A stretch of 64,000 bases of DNA, from contig NMRB01003220.1 of the NCBI GenBank assembly GCA_002633025.1, forward strand, positions 1-64,000, read 5' to 3'. Below are positions 38,267-49,586 of the stretch, one piece after another (the first letter of the stretch is position 1; every line of letters begins with the position of its first letter). The stretch is from Notospermus geniculatus. Its lineage: Eukaryota; Nemertea; Pilidiophora; Heteronemertea; Lineidae. Both the position numbers and the translations under genes were made by a program. The notes beneath the pieces are model-generated. The model worked only from the letters and a program-made list of their open reading frames with translations. It did not search any database and was not told the DNA's origin.

Positions 38267-38394
38267 AGAGAGTTTTCGCAAAGCCCCCGAAACGCCAACG
38301 CGAACGACTATCGTTTTCTTCGGTGCTGTCTTCGTGGCATCGAACAATGGGTTTGGCGTTTGCGTTGGCGTTTCGGGGGCTTTGCGAAAACTCT
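38267..38394. mobile_element. MITE, family GAGTTTTCGCAAAGCCCCC, copy 4
   Basis: Intact ends AGAGAGTTTTCGCAAAGCCCC and inverse. The core is in the opposite orientation to the other three copies (GTGGCATCGAACAATGGG), so it was inserted the other way round. It creates overlapping false open frames on both strands. Confidence 0.8.
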
Positions 38395-39607
38395 GTACTA
38401 TGTCCTGCATACATAGCCTAATAGATAACACTGATTTTTTTTCGTCCTTTCAGCAGTACATGTATTTCCACCGAAATGCTTCTGCAATAGCCGAAATATT
38501 TGGTCAAATCAGCCTGGGACTGATGATATATGAGATGCCCCCGATCAGCAAAGGAAACGCGCAACACGTATGGATACAATGGGTTGTGATTGATCCTAGG
38601 AGACCGACTATCAATCTAACACTTTCGTATCACTGATACGGGTGAACAGTTTGTTATGTAGGCATTCGTGTATATTCCTGCAGTTCTATTTGCAAAAGTT
38701 AGTTTAGCTATGTATGCATTAGGCGAAATTGATGCCAAATAAGACCAAATTGATACACCGTGGAAAAGCAGTGGAAACTGCTCTTAGCACTGGTCTTGTC
38801 GATTTTTCTGTGTTTACCATTGAAAGCGAACATCAACTAAACAGAAAATGCCACTTTCACAAATTCCATGATCAATCTCCATTTGTTTGTCCGAGTTTCC
38901 AAGCTATTCGGATTGTCCCAGTGCGGTGTGCTGTTCACCAGTTGCACGGTGCATGCACTTACTAGAAAGTGCTTAGCAACGTTGCACAACTCATTTTACA
39001 TGTAGTCGCGAGTTACACACAATATCCGGCCAATTGTGTGAAGCAAATTAGCTGATCACTGGCCAAAGCTCGAGGCTGCTTTTCAGAGAAGTATTACCAT
39101 TTCAAAGAATATTCTAATGTCATCAATACGGCTCATCCTCCGTGATATCATGACCTTCTACATAACAGTTACTGACAAGAACTAAACAGGTTTGATGCAG
39201 CATCAGAGAAGTATCAAAATGATCCAATAACAACTTGACAACGCAAAATATTGATATTTACTGAAACCCTGAAACTTGCCGTAGGAAAGGAAGCTTGTTT
39301 GACAACTGGCAGTGGCATTTGATATTTCTTTCGTGTCTGGTATCGATGATATCGTCAAATGATCTATTTTAGTTGATGGATCCTTTTTGAATCGCTGCAA
39401 TTTTAATCAGTCTATTGATAAGCCAGGGAGCAATCTGAGCATCTCATTTACATTGAACAAGGGGTTTCAAAGGAATGACAAGGGTTCTATTCCTGATGTG
39501 CAGATACCTCAAGGGTTTATTCTGATAATATTGGAAATCCAGAATATTCCTTAAGGCTCTAATTAGCAATTCTACTAATTGAATATTGAATGGTTACATG
39601 TAATCCA

Positions 39608-39775
39608 GACATAGGGCTGTATTTCGGGGGGGGGGGCAAGGGGCAGTTGCCCCCCAAAGCCAACCAAAAAGGTTATTTTCATGCGGTTTTTGGGCAAAAA
39701 GGTCTTCTGCCCCCCCCCCCGCCAGAGAGGCTTTTGCTCCACCCCCAGGACCAAAACCTAAATACGGCCGTGAGT
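39608..39775. repeat. G-run/C-run repeat, MITE-like
   Basis: GGGCTGTATTTCGGGGGG near the left end is matched by CCCCC...AAATACGGCCGTG at the right, with GGGGCA/TGCCCC blocks inside. Imperfect terminal inverted repeats and homopolymer tracts; class unknown. Confidence 0.45.
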
Positions 39776-41174
39776 AAGGCATGTAATGACGGTCACTTCG
39801 GTTTTGTCGCCAGTTTTATCACATAACAGCTTCATTCATTAGGCAACCAAAGTGGTATTAATGTCAAAATTTGGAGAGTGCCATTGCTTAAGGTTCTATG
39901 TTGCAACATGGACTCATGGCGATGAGTGACCGCCAGTGAACCACGTATTGCTGGTAATCTCCCGGGTCCAAAGACAGATATTTTAAAAATTTGCAGTCCC
40001 CTGTCATCACACCATCTGCAGCATTCGCTGTTTTATGTAGAATGTTGCTCATGCTAGACTACAAACTCAAGGAACGTGCTCATTTTAAGTCAGCCGATTT
40101 TGTCTTCGATTAGGCCGTTCGATACTCAACGTACTGTTCGGTACATGTAAGTACTGCGGTGCTTGTCACTCACTGGTTCAGACTTCTTTGATTAAATGTT
40201 GTTAATGGAGCGAGAGAGTGAAATCCTTTTTATCAACTCAAGTACTCTCGCTTCGATAAAAGTTGCTGCAAAATGGGCTCACTTCAAGAAACAATCTTTT
40301 CCTCAAAGCATGCATCACCGAATTTTAGGAAAAAATTACATCATTTCAAAGTAGGATTGCAGCTGAATTGGAAGGAGCCTAGGGTCGTACGCGGAGTCAG
40401 GAAATTAAATCTTGTTTGCTTACTTTTCCAACCTGAAAGGTAAAGGTCGGAGAAAAATGGGTGAAGAAACGGAGATTTCAATATGAAGCAGGTACTTGAC
40501 ATAAGGATGAGAATGCCACCATATTGGTTCAGTGCTGCCACCTCGGCCCGACTCCTCCCAGACCTTCAACTTTATCATCGTGTAGTAGTACGATGTGCAA
40601 TTAGTGTTTACCAATATATCCTGACAAAAAATTTTAATACGTTATTAGTACCGGCCTGATAAACTAGACCTCCAGGACAAATATTTTATCCACATTGCCA
40701 ATTTTCTCATTAAGATCCTCGTAAACAACAAAATGTTTTCTAACGGCGGTCATTACTACAGTCAACACAGTGTCCTGCGCCTTTCCGATAGACGCAGTTT
40801 CGTACTTTCCAAAGTGGTTCGAATTATTAGCCTAGTTTTTACTTATAAACGGGAGCAAGTGGCACAAGAGCTTTGTAAATCGTGGTCCTAGTTGAAAATG
40901 ATTAATGTTCTCATTAAGTAGGTGATAAACCACATGAAATATGCCGAAAAAAACGTTGCAAAACATGTTTGTTGGATCTGAAAGGTCACTCAAACCATGG
41001 TGATGGAGAGGGTCGCTTGCTCCTGGATTATTCTCAAATGCTTGGTCAGCTTATGGACTGTTGACATACGGTCAGGTGTCGGTTATTGACGAGTCAGAAA
41101 TTGGGCGTTGGATGTTTGCATTGATCACTTATGAAAGAGGAAAAGAAATAGTTCATAGCTAGTACTTCGGTTTA

Positions 41175-41287
41175 TTCCCACTTCGCCCGTTCCCATTTCG
41201 CCCCCTAACAGTAAATCCATTAGATACTGGGAGCTACCCCTAACCAATAACCATTAGGGGGCGAATTGGGAACGGGCGAAGTGGGAA
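41175..41287. mobile_element. 113-bp MITE
   Basis: Ends TTCCCACTTCGCCCGTTCCC and its inverse form terminal repeats of about 33 bp (one or two differences). The centre is short and non-coding. Confidence 0.7.
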
Positions 41288-41452
41288 GACACCATGTCAA
41301 CCTCACAAGTCTAGAGTTGGTTTGAAGACATACCGGTAATGATCCACTGCGGTGAATTTTAGTTCAAATATCTAAGCTTAACTTGAATTCATTCACGATA
41401 AACCTCCGTGCCGTATAGGTGCCGTAGATCCATACTGCAACTCTTTGGTTGC

Positions 41453-41503
41453 AATGCTAAACTTCACCTTGGAGGAAATACCTCCAAGGTGAAGTTTAGC
41501 ATT
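41453..41503. repeat. perfect 23-bp-arm hairpin
   Basis: Arms 41453-41475 and 41481-41503 (AATGCTAAACTTCACCTTGG...) are perfect inverted copies around the loop AAATA. Confidence 0.85.
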
Positions 41504-41885
41504 GCTACATTGCCTCCAAGACTTCACAGAGGTCCACATATCATGGTGTCTGGGAACGGTTTTCAGCTTCAGAGATGAGATGAAGGTAAATGCATTAGCC
41601 TTTTAATAGTTTTCCATTATTACAGAGGTATCCTCTCAGTGAAGAGCTCCACGCCGTTGATTGGTAGTTTCAAATTTCTCTGCTGGACGCCGATGATTGG
41701 CCAGCTTCTGTTGTCATGACAACCACTTCCGTCAAACGGAAATGCAATTTTTGAAGGTCTCAAACACCTGTTTCCTGGTACCCTGGGCAGACCGCGGTAT
41801 GCGGAAATTTTCTGAACCACCACGTGATTATAAAATCAGATTCCCTCGACCAGAACAGAACACTAAAAAAACCTTAGCAACCACC

Positions 41886-42172
41886 ATTTTGGTTCCCTCA
41901 GTCACCGCTAGGTTGAAAGGTGACTTCGGTAGCGGCCGCCATCTTCGGGGCGAATTTTTCGCCCCGATGCTATTTTTAGAAACAGAATGACCTGATTAGA
42001 ATGGGGAATCCCAAACAAACCCACGTGTTCAGAAAATGTCAACATGGCCGATTGGCAGGATGTCAGACATGTGACAAGGGAATCCCCAAATTATGATAAT
42101 GAGTCTCAACAAAATGGCGGTGGCTACCGAAGTCACCTTTCAACCTAGCGGTGACTGAGGGAACCAAAATGA
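41886..42172. mobile_element. inverted-repeat element with roughly 48-bp arms
   Basis: Left arm 41886-41933 and right arm 42123-42172 share TTTTGGTTCCCTCAGTCACC and TTGAAAGGTGACTTCGGTAGC in inverse orientation. A second small hairpin, GGGGCGAATTTTTCGCCCC, follows the left arm at 41947-41965. Confidence 0.65.
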
Positions 42173-43551
42173 GCAACCACCAGCACCAAATTTAATACAG
42201 GTACTGATAGGCTGCTGTGTGAAAGGAATATAACATCGGATCTGGTGTTGAGAGGAGATCTGTAAGAACTGGTTATTTTTCTTTTGATTGTTTCTTGCAA
42301 TCTTTTTAATATTTGAATACTGGCACAAGATATGTTTCAATTATTATGAACTTGCGCGGAAAATCGACTGAACAGCAATATACACTCGTTATCTGCATTG
42401 CCTGTACAAATGCAAATGCATGCCACTTCACAGAAACAAGTCACAGGAATGACGTCTTGATCACTGCGCCTGAACTGTTACTGAGCAACAACGCGCTTAA
42501 ATGCAAGCTCCCGGAGCAAGACCAGTAGATTACAACCGTCACGTCAATGGTATCGCAAAGCCAGCTCGATGCTCCGATTGACTGAAACGAAAGCCGCAGA
42601 TAACTAATATCGCAAGAATGATCTCTTCGTCACGAAAAGGGGATACGCACCAGCGGAAATAATAATTTCGTCATCAGCTCTAAGCTTCTTTCGTGCAGCC
42701 TACGGATATTACCAAAATCTCTAAGTTCATAGCAGATTTCCCCGACTTATCTGGTTGATCATCGGCGAATTCAGAACACAAACCACTTGTTGGTTTTTAA
42801 CTTCAAAGTCACCAAGTTCTCCTCCTTTGATGTGAAAGACAAACATCGATGGTGCACGTTTTAAAATTAGTCCACTTTTCTTTTTTATAACGTACTGTCT
42901 TTTTACATATATTCACAGGATTTTATTCATCGGTATTTGCTGATAGTCAAGTGGTTTTTTACCGTACGTGTACATTTCAGCGAAATCAGTTGTTCTAGTC
43001 GGAATTTACTGCAGCTGTGACATACATGACCTCTCCAGGAATCGCGTTCGTACTTTTTATTTATTTTTGCGATTGACTTTCACAATATCAAACGTTGGAC
43101 ATGTATGGAACTATTCCTGATTGTCAATTTCAAGTCGTCAGGACAGTACTAACAGTGACAGGTATATTACTGTACAAAGGGATTCTGTGAAGATAAGGGC
43201 CAATTACAGGTGGTGAGTATACGTCATGAATTATGGAAGGAAATTATTCCCGTCTAGACGCAGGCTTATCCCAAATTGATGGCTGCGTATTACTGGCGAC
43301 GAGGTGCCCAGATTGTCATCGCGTCGCCATGATGAGACGTTTGTGGAAAACGTTTTGTTTATTCACGTAAACCTCTTTGCTGTTAGTTTTTTCTCTACTT
43401 CTCCTGTAGGTTTCTCAAATTGTGGCAATCTATGACAGTTTCTTTTTAAAAAGCTTCAATGTGTCGGATTTTTTGTGGTAAATAATCCTGTGATGTCAGC
43501 TGTCCATCGCTTACCGAGTGCAATAAGTAGCCACACCGACATCACTCTCAC

Positions 43552-43694
43552 CTGGGTTCCGAGAGGATTTGCAATAACGCCATCCCTTGCAGCCAACTTT
43601 TCCTCTTTAGAATTGGCAAAGCAGGATTTACATTTGTAATTGAAGGCGATTCCCTTTTGACAGCGCAGGTTTTTCCGGGCACTCCAGTTTCCTC
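43552..43694 (-). CDS. possible internal exon, unknown protein
   Basis: On the minus strand an acceptor-like site (TTCTTTCCGCAG) is followed by an open 143-bp segment ending at a good donor (CAG|GTGAGA). It would enter needing two bases to complete a codon and leave in phase 0. The 47 codons include W, then C-x9-C-x2-C (LRCQKG, YKCKSC). I recognise no family. No partner exons were found, so this rests on splice signals and an open frame only. Confidence 0.25.
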
Positions 43695-45819
43695 CTGCGG
43701 AAAGAATTTCTGTACACAACTCGAAAATAGTATTGCTGACAAATGATATTCTGCTGAAGTTGGAGATGTTGTTGATGGGAAAAGTCATTAATTCTATCAA
43801 GAATATATAAGTACCAAGAATGTGCAACTCTGAATATGTGCCAAAACATGAGATTAAAATTGCCTCTGGTGACCCTGTGTTGTGAAGGATTATAGTGTAG
43901 CGAAGATCATTACGAACAAAATGACACTACAATGCATTTTTGAATGGACCATATTTTCGACAAAAAACAATCATATTGTAATTGATGGGCACTCTAACCT
44001 ACATGTATACAACAAATCCATGGTTTCACCAAAATCAAAAAAAAAATTGAATGCTAGTAATTTGTCTGTAACTTTACATAAGAATATTGATGACATTCTA
44101 AATAGTACAAGTCAGTCAACAACCGGTCTAACCATTGGTTATTTAATTAGAAGGCCTGTAATTACCGTACACGTACTTATAATTATCAGAAAAAGTAATT
44201 TAATGCCCACCCTTTTGCTTTTTGCTTTATTACTAGTTATACATTCTTTGTAACGGTACTTCTATATTCTTGGTTACATGCACCACACCTCTGTGGGCTT
44301 CAAAGTTTTACCCTGACAGGCCGAAAGTGGCATTATCTACATCAATGCCATGTATTTATTGCGTTACCGAAGGTCATTATGCTGATGGTGCTTTTTCTTG
44401 CGAAACGGACAAAATGATCCCTACGAGAATTGAAGTCAATTGTTATCGCCCTGCTTGGTGTGTTTTCCCTATATCATATCAGCTTGTTCAGCTCAACAGT
44501 AGAGCATGATCACCTGCGAGGCGTAACAGATACAACGGCAGGTGGTGGAAGATAGGTCGTTCTGGCAATTTTTTCCAATCTTCGTTTGAGAAGCGATTTC
44601 GTACACAACATGCAACCAAACTTGTTGAAATAGAAGGACTACGCCGATAATCTCTGTCTGCGGGGAGGGTCACATTTTTTGACTTATCTTTGTTCCAAAC
44701 CTACAAATTAATATTATAAAATAAAGTTCTCTTTGATGAAAAAACAAAATGATGATAGTGACCTGTCACCTATCATACAAGATTAGTCGTTACATTCCTT
44801 TTTCGTTTTTTATCCAATCAAATATCCTGTATGCGACAGTGCCTCTCTATCGGGGAACTGCCTAATCAAATCAGCGGACTGTCTTATGTACACGTCTTAG
44901 GCTAAGCAAGGGGCGCCTGGAGAAACAGTTGTGTTGTCATAGGGCATACAGTTAATACATGATTGATGAAAGTAGTCTTGTTCTTGAGATTAGCACCATA
45001 GTAATGACAATGAAACATGTTATGATCTTCTTCTGCAGGTTGGTGTCACTGGTTCCTGTCGGCGAGACGAGGGAAATAGCGATAATCAAGGAATAGCCTG
45101 TCAACCCACGCGGTGTAGGTCTTGTTGCTGATAGTAATAGGACAGCAAGACGAAAGGAAGAGAGGTTTTCCTGTCACTTTCGAAAAGACAACGTGCAGGT
45201 GACAAGCAGAAAGGAGGAGGTTTGAACGTTAGGTGTGCCGTCTTCTCCTTGCCTTCACCAGATGTAGATATCAACTGAAGCCTGCTCGAAAGGTTGTCGA
45301 CCTGGCCTCGTCGAACATCATCCAAGGCTATTCATGAAGAAGTGCTTATTGTTCTTCGTGGATTTTACGATGATACCGTACCGTACAACAAGTGACGTGT
45401 CCTCGAGTCGAAACTCCCCACATCCGTAACTGATTATTCGTGTCATACTGCGATTCGTTTTAGTATCGAATTATTGCCTGCGTTGCTCCATTACATTCGG
45501 TGCAAGATCATTATAACGGAAGCTGACATGTTTTATTGTAATTTATGGATTCAAGAAAGCAATTGATTCCTCTTGTCGAATGCCAAGTTACTTGATATTG
45601 AGGTTGCTGTGTAAGGAAGTAACAAATGGAACGTCCTAAGCAGTTATCATGATCTCGCTGTAAAAGATTGAAAATTGAAGCTGACCTTCGGCAATTGCTG
45701 AGCAGTATACATATACGTTTTAAAAAAAACTTTCTGGAATATCTCCCGTCTCATTTTGTCATTCTCCAATAACAAATTTCTGTCATCGGTTACGTTTCTT
45801 GGGATTTACGTTACCGGAA

Positions 45820-46962
45820 ATGGATTATCAGAAGCCGAAGTCGTCGGTGGGAAAGTTTGAAGCCTTAGTGAATTCGTCCCTTAATGCATCTAAAACGTTT
45901 TGGTCAAACCCAATTGATCTAGAAACCTGCGACAGAGGTGTTCCTAGGCAAAACAGTACCTTATTCGTCACATTAGGTTGTGTCCTTGCAATTATTGCGA
46001 TCATTGGAATTGCTGCAAACATATTGAGCATCATAGTGTTTTCTCGCATGACTCATAAGTCGACTACAACATTTCTGATGCAGATGTTGGCATTTGCAGA
46101 CAGTATGTTCTTGCTGGCGAATATTACCATGTTTTCAATAATGAGCTGGTTTACTGAATTTGGACACACATGTACCTACCTATTGCTATTCTCTAATGCT
46201 TTGCCTTATCTGTCGGGTTTCCTCGAGATATTCCGAGATTTTGCTGTATGGCTTGTGCCAGTGGTAACCATGGAACGTTACCTTGCTATCTATTATCCTC
46301 TGAAAATGTCAACATTTTGCAGATTTGCTGTCGCCTGGAAGGTCATCCTTGGAATCTTCTTGTACTCTGTGTTCTTGAACATACCTTCGTTTCTGGCATA
46401 TACGAGAGAAACCACCAAAGATATCAACATCGGAGGAAAGAATGTCCGTTTGTTTAGCATGAGTGCTCTGACAGTCAACCCCATCTATAATACGACGTAC
46501 TTCATCGTTGACTCCATTTTGAATGTGCTTATCCCTGTTGGTTTAGTGTGCTCCATGAACTTCCGAATCATCATTGTACTCAATCGAGCAAGGAAAAGGA
46601 CTCAGAAGCGAAATGAATTTCAGCGGGGCCAGGGCGAACCAGACAGAGGTTCATTTGCTACTGTGATGTTAGTTACGATCGCAATTATTTTTGTATTGTG
46701 TGAAATGCCCAAGGTTGTTGATATAGGTTTCATGATAAACAGAAAATGGAAGCGCACCTCATCTCGAACGATGTCGGAAGCGAATAACGAATGGTTTACC
46801 ATTTTCATCGTATCGACTCTTTCTCAGGCTTTTAATTCCTTCATTAACTTCTTTGTGTATTGTCTGACTGGTCGGCGCTTTAGGAGAGTACTGAGGAGCA
46901 CATTGTCTTTGACGGCATGCAGAAAGCGACTCTGTCCCCATAAGGAGGCTATTCCTGTCTAA
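45820..46962 (+). CDS. rhodopsin-class GPCR, FMRFamide/peptide-receptor-like
   Basis: Intact single-exon 380-aa seven-helix receptor. The frame is open from a stop at 45721; the first ATG, in good context (GAAATGG), is at 45820. A G-protein-coupled neuropeptide-type receptor of the plasma membrane is inferred. N-glycosylation sites lie at N18, N22 and N45. TM1 carries GIAANILSIIV (63-73), TM2 LAFAD (90-94), TM3 ends in ERY (152-154) followed by LAIYYPLK, TM4 has W173, TM5 P239, TM6 CEMP (294-297) instead of CWxP, and TM7 NSFINFFVY (339-347) instead of NPxxY. ERY, a tryptophan-less TM6 and NSxxNF in TM7 are typical of FMRFamide-receptor-like groups. No Cys is found at the usual start of TM3 (25 residues before the ERY Arg) or in the second extracellular loop, so the standard disulphide seems absent. 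The ligand cannot be assigned. Confidence 0.88.
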   Translation: MDYQKPKSSVGKFEALVNSSLNASKTFWSNPIDLETCDRGVPRQNSTLFVTLGCVLAIIAIIGIAANILSIIVFSRMTHKSTTTFLMQMLAFADSMFLLANITMFSIMSWFTEFGHTCTYLLLFSNALPYLSGFLEIFRDFAVWLVPVVTMERYLAIYYPLKMSTFCRFAVAWKVILGIFLYSVFLNIPSFLAYTRETTKDINIGGKNVRLFSMSALTVNPIYNTTYFIVDSILNVLIPVGLVCSMNFRIIIVLNRARKRTQKRNEFQRGQGEPDRGSFATVMLVTIAIIFVLCEMPKVVDIGFMINRKWKRTSSRTMSEANNEWFTIFIVSTLSQAFNSFINFFVYCLTGRRFRRVLRSTLSLTACRKRLCPHKEAIPV

Positions 46963-47113
46963 CTAGGCCTACACATCAGCCGTGTGCATGTATATTTACG
47001 TTGTACATTATGAGACGAAAAGCGTAGGCCTATTATTTGTATATGAAATGTTTGTGATAATAATTACTCTGGTATGCTTTGCACACCGTGCGGAGTTTCC
47101 CTTTGTTCTATTG

Positions 47114-47239
47114 TTAAATCGGTACATGTACATGACACCCGATATCGTTCGTTTCATTCAGCCAGTCGGTGTACATGTACATCTTTTGGATGGTAGGCCT
47201 TATTGCACAGAGAAATCTGTGAGGTATGACATGCATTTC
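47114..47239 (-). CDS. possible terminal exon of the Cys-rich membrane protein
   Basis: An acceptor with a good pyrimidine tract (TTTTCAGTGCTTTCCTCAG) opens a phase-0 frame of 41 codons ending in TAA. Phase 0 fits the preceding exon at 47609-47535. Part of the translation comes from TACATGTA-type sequence (MYMYT, CHVHVP), which weakens the case. It may just be a chance frame. Confidence 0.25.
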   Translation of the reverse strand, partial: EMHVIPHRFLCAIRPTIQKMYMYTDWLNETNDIGCHVHVPI

Positions 47240-47534
47240 CTGAGGAAAGCACTGAAAACATCCACGATCACTTCCGAGAGTATGGGACAACTTGCAGGCC
47301 CGATTGTGACAAAGAGAAAGNCGGTTTAACGCAATACGCAAAAAAACGCTCTTGCAGCAGGCGATATTTGTGGCACCAATCATCTACTGAACGCATTACG
47401 TCATGGAAATGAAGTCCAATTTCGTACTTCGTTTTTCGTCAGATTTGCGAAACCACGAAGGAATACTATGAACGAAGCATCGGAACCTTCGCAATAAACT
47501 GGTGAATCGAACATTTGCACGAGTCCTGACTTAC

Positions 47535-49586
47535 CCTTGCTCTGTCTGGTGTGGGAGGTTTCTTGTCATTTTTTGTTCTCTCTTGCTTTTCAATTGGTTC
47601 TGATAATGGCTGCAAGTACATGTAATATGGGCATAGAATACAATAGAATACGCCCATGCACAGCTATGGACACACAGCAACATTGGCTGATAAGGCTAGC
47701 AAATGCTCTTACCTAAGATTTGTACAGCAATGTTCAACGTAAACGTATTACAAAACATGAAGTAAAAGCATTTGCTAACTGTTATGAATACCAGCCATTG
47801 TAAAGTGAAGTACATGTATACAAACACGCACAAGCCGCTTCCGTAATGCCGAGAATCCATTGTCAAGTTTTCGCGCCATCGTGCACTTTCCTAAAGCCCG
47901 TGCCACACTGTCCCGAAGTTGACACCCGATGGCCATACGAATTATGGAAACTTTTGGAAATCTTACTGATAAATGCCAGCCTGAAGAAGACCCCGGTTGG
48001 GGTCGAAAATTTGCAAGATTCTGGAAGTTGACTTTGGGGCCATCTTCACGCGAAATTCAAAATTCCATATTCGTGTGGCCATCGGGTGTCTAATTTCGGG
48101 ACAGTGTGACACGGGCTTAACAATTTGAGGGTGGGGGGGACTGTAACAGCGTTCTTCAATCAAGTCGTCATCATGATTAGTGGAAATTCAAATCTTCGAA
48201 GAACATCCGTCTCCCCAACTCGTTGCTGGTATTCACAGCACACTGCCGAATCTATTTTTCGAGCGCAAATGGAATTCCAGGATTGCCATCTGCATATCTG
48301 GTGTGGAACTGATGAGCGCTCTCGCTTCTGATTTATTTCCTCGTAGACATTTCCTTGGCGTGTTTGATTCAGCTTCAGGAAGCCCACAACAACAGGTTGC
48401 TAACCAATCAGCAAACGTTCTATTTTTGGATTGGTAAGGCATAACTAATCGAGCAGTGGCTCTCCCAAGATTTTCTACCTCGTCAGTTCGTTTCGTTTCT
48501 TCGAAACAAAAAATACATTGTAATCATCGATTGCACTGAGCGAGTTGACAGTTTTTTCAGGCTAATGATGAGGTCAGATAAATCTACATTTTAATAAACG
48601 TACCTGTACTGTGCATAAAATGAAAGTACTTACCACGTAAACCTCATTGCTTATCTCTATTGCTGTGCCTCTTGAAGACTGAAAATATTAATGACCGAGT
48701 GATTTCACAGGGTAGTCCGGGGAAAATGCCGGAGAAAAACAAATTCTGCTGTTCGTGTGTTTTTCTTGTTGCGTTTTTTTTTGAGATTTTTAGAAAATAA
48801 AATGTAGCCTATTTGTGCAACAAGTCATGTGTGACACAGAATGCACCAGAATATCGACTATTACCTCCATGTAAAAGAGCAGGACAATCACCACCATCCT
48901 AAGATAAAGGCAGCATCGCCTCTTGTGATCAGCGGGAGTATGGCCGAGTGAAGTGACAGCTTTCTCTTCTACTGCCAAGTATAGGCTACTCAACTGTACT
49001 GTACACTACACCAGTCAACCACACTCCCACCGGCCCACTGGCTTTTGCCACATGATATGAGAACTGGAAAAGCAACCCACCTTTTTTCTTTTCTTTCTAA
49101 AATAATACACACCAAGGACAATAATTGTGATTACGATTAAAACAGCGACGGTCACCCCCAGCCCAATGGCTAGGGCAGTTTTAAGCGGCCTGTTGGACAG
49201 TGGTATTTCTTCGGTTGGAAATACGTAGCCAGCTTTCAAAAATTCTGCAATGTAAATTGGTTGAATTGTAAACAAGCCTGTATTTCTTGATTCAAATTCC
49301 AATCCTCATCATCCACACTCCGGCATTTCCGACCCAAACGTGGTGTTTTCTGCATTACAATTACTGTAATTTCAGGTCAGACAATGCATGATTCACACCT
49401 GTACCGATCTTTGGTCAACCTTTGACATGTTAATGAGTATCTTAAACCCACCTTCGCAGACCTCAACGGTGCAGTTTCGGTAGGCAGGATGGCAGACATC
49501 TTCGCATGGTTCACATGTGTCACCGTCGGGTCGGAAATAATGGTAAAAACCAATAAGGCACTTCATGCCACAGCGAATTGATGAAT
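47535..49586 (-). CDS. single-pass membrane protein with Cys-rich ectodomain, partial
   Basis: Three exons on the minus strand with matching phases. 49586-49452 (135 bp, phase 1-1) is Cys-rich: CGMKC, then DGDTCEPCEDVC, then NCTVEVCE. This resembles EGF-like, furin-like or TNFR-type modules, and symmetrical 1-1 exons are usual for such modules. 49244-49081 (164 bp, phase 1-0) carries a short stalk, a 23-residue membrane helix (ALAIGLGVTVAVLIVITIIVLGV) described by position as the middle of the exon, and a basic stop-transfer YYFRKKRKK. 47609-47535 (75 bp, phase 0-0) is a hydrophilic cytoplasmic segment with DKKPPTPDR. Acceptors are TTTACATTGCAG and TGTACTTGCAG; donors are G|GTGGGT and G|GTAAGT. 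Orientation is type I. Upstream ectodomain exons and the downstream tail are not identified, so the family (scavenger, MEGF or receptor-kinase type) is open. A MITE sits in the second intron. Confidence 0.6.
47697..47777. repeat. 81-bp short inverted-repeat element, copy 1
   Basis: Ends TAGCAAATGCTCTTAC and GTAAAAGCATTTGCTA are inverse copies. The element at 59630-59710 is a second copy in the opposite orientation and shares GATTTGTACAGCA. It lies in an intron of the Cys-rich membrane protein gene. Confidence 0.6.
47895..48117. mobile_element. 223-bp MITE with TAA target-site duplication
   Basis: Ends AGCCCGTGCCACACTGTCCCG and inverse, with arms of about 55 bp (47895-47949 and 48064-48117). 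TAA flanks both sides (47892-47894, 48118-48120). Three-base duplication fits PIF/Harbinger. The hammerhead-like motif described separately sits in its centre. Confidence 0.75.
47975..48025 (+). ncRNA. hammerhead-ribozyme-like motif, copy 1
   Basis: The order CTGAAGA (47981-47987), a perfect six-pair stem GACCCC-GGTT-GGGGTC (47989-48004) and GAAA (48005-48008) is the conserved hammerhead core CUGANGA-stem II-GAAA. A short possible stem III follows (ATTTGCAAGAT), then a UH-like site, and CCAG/CTGG could form a stem I, although one extra C sits next to the core. Such motifs occur in Penelope-like and other repeats. Activity is not established. Confidence 0.35.
48121..49080. other. intronic stretch
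   Basis: Rest of the intron between the membrane-helix exon and the 47535-47609 exon of the Cys-rich protein. I see no other feature. Confidence 0.4.

Larger units (their letters stand above)
38395..45819. other. gene-poor stretch with small inverted-repeat elements
   Basis: No confident gene. It holds the elements at 39608, 41175, 41453 and 41886 and one possible minus-strand exon at 43552-43694, all listed separately. The plus-strand open frame at 43882-44253 is AT-rich and not recognised. Confidence 0.4.

Noticed and set aside
38106-38636. 176-codon plus-strand open frame
   Set aside because: Its middle is a MITE terminal repeat and core; the rest has no coding signal.
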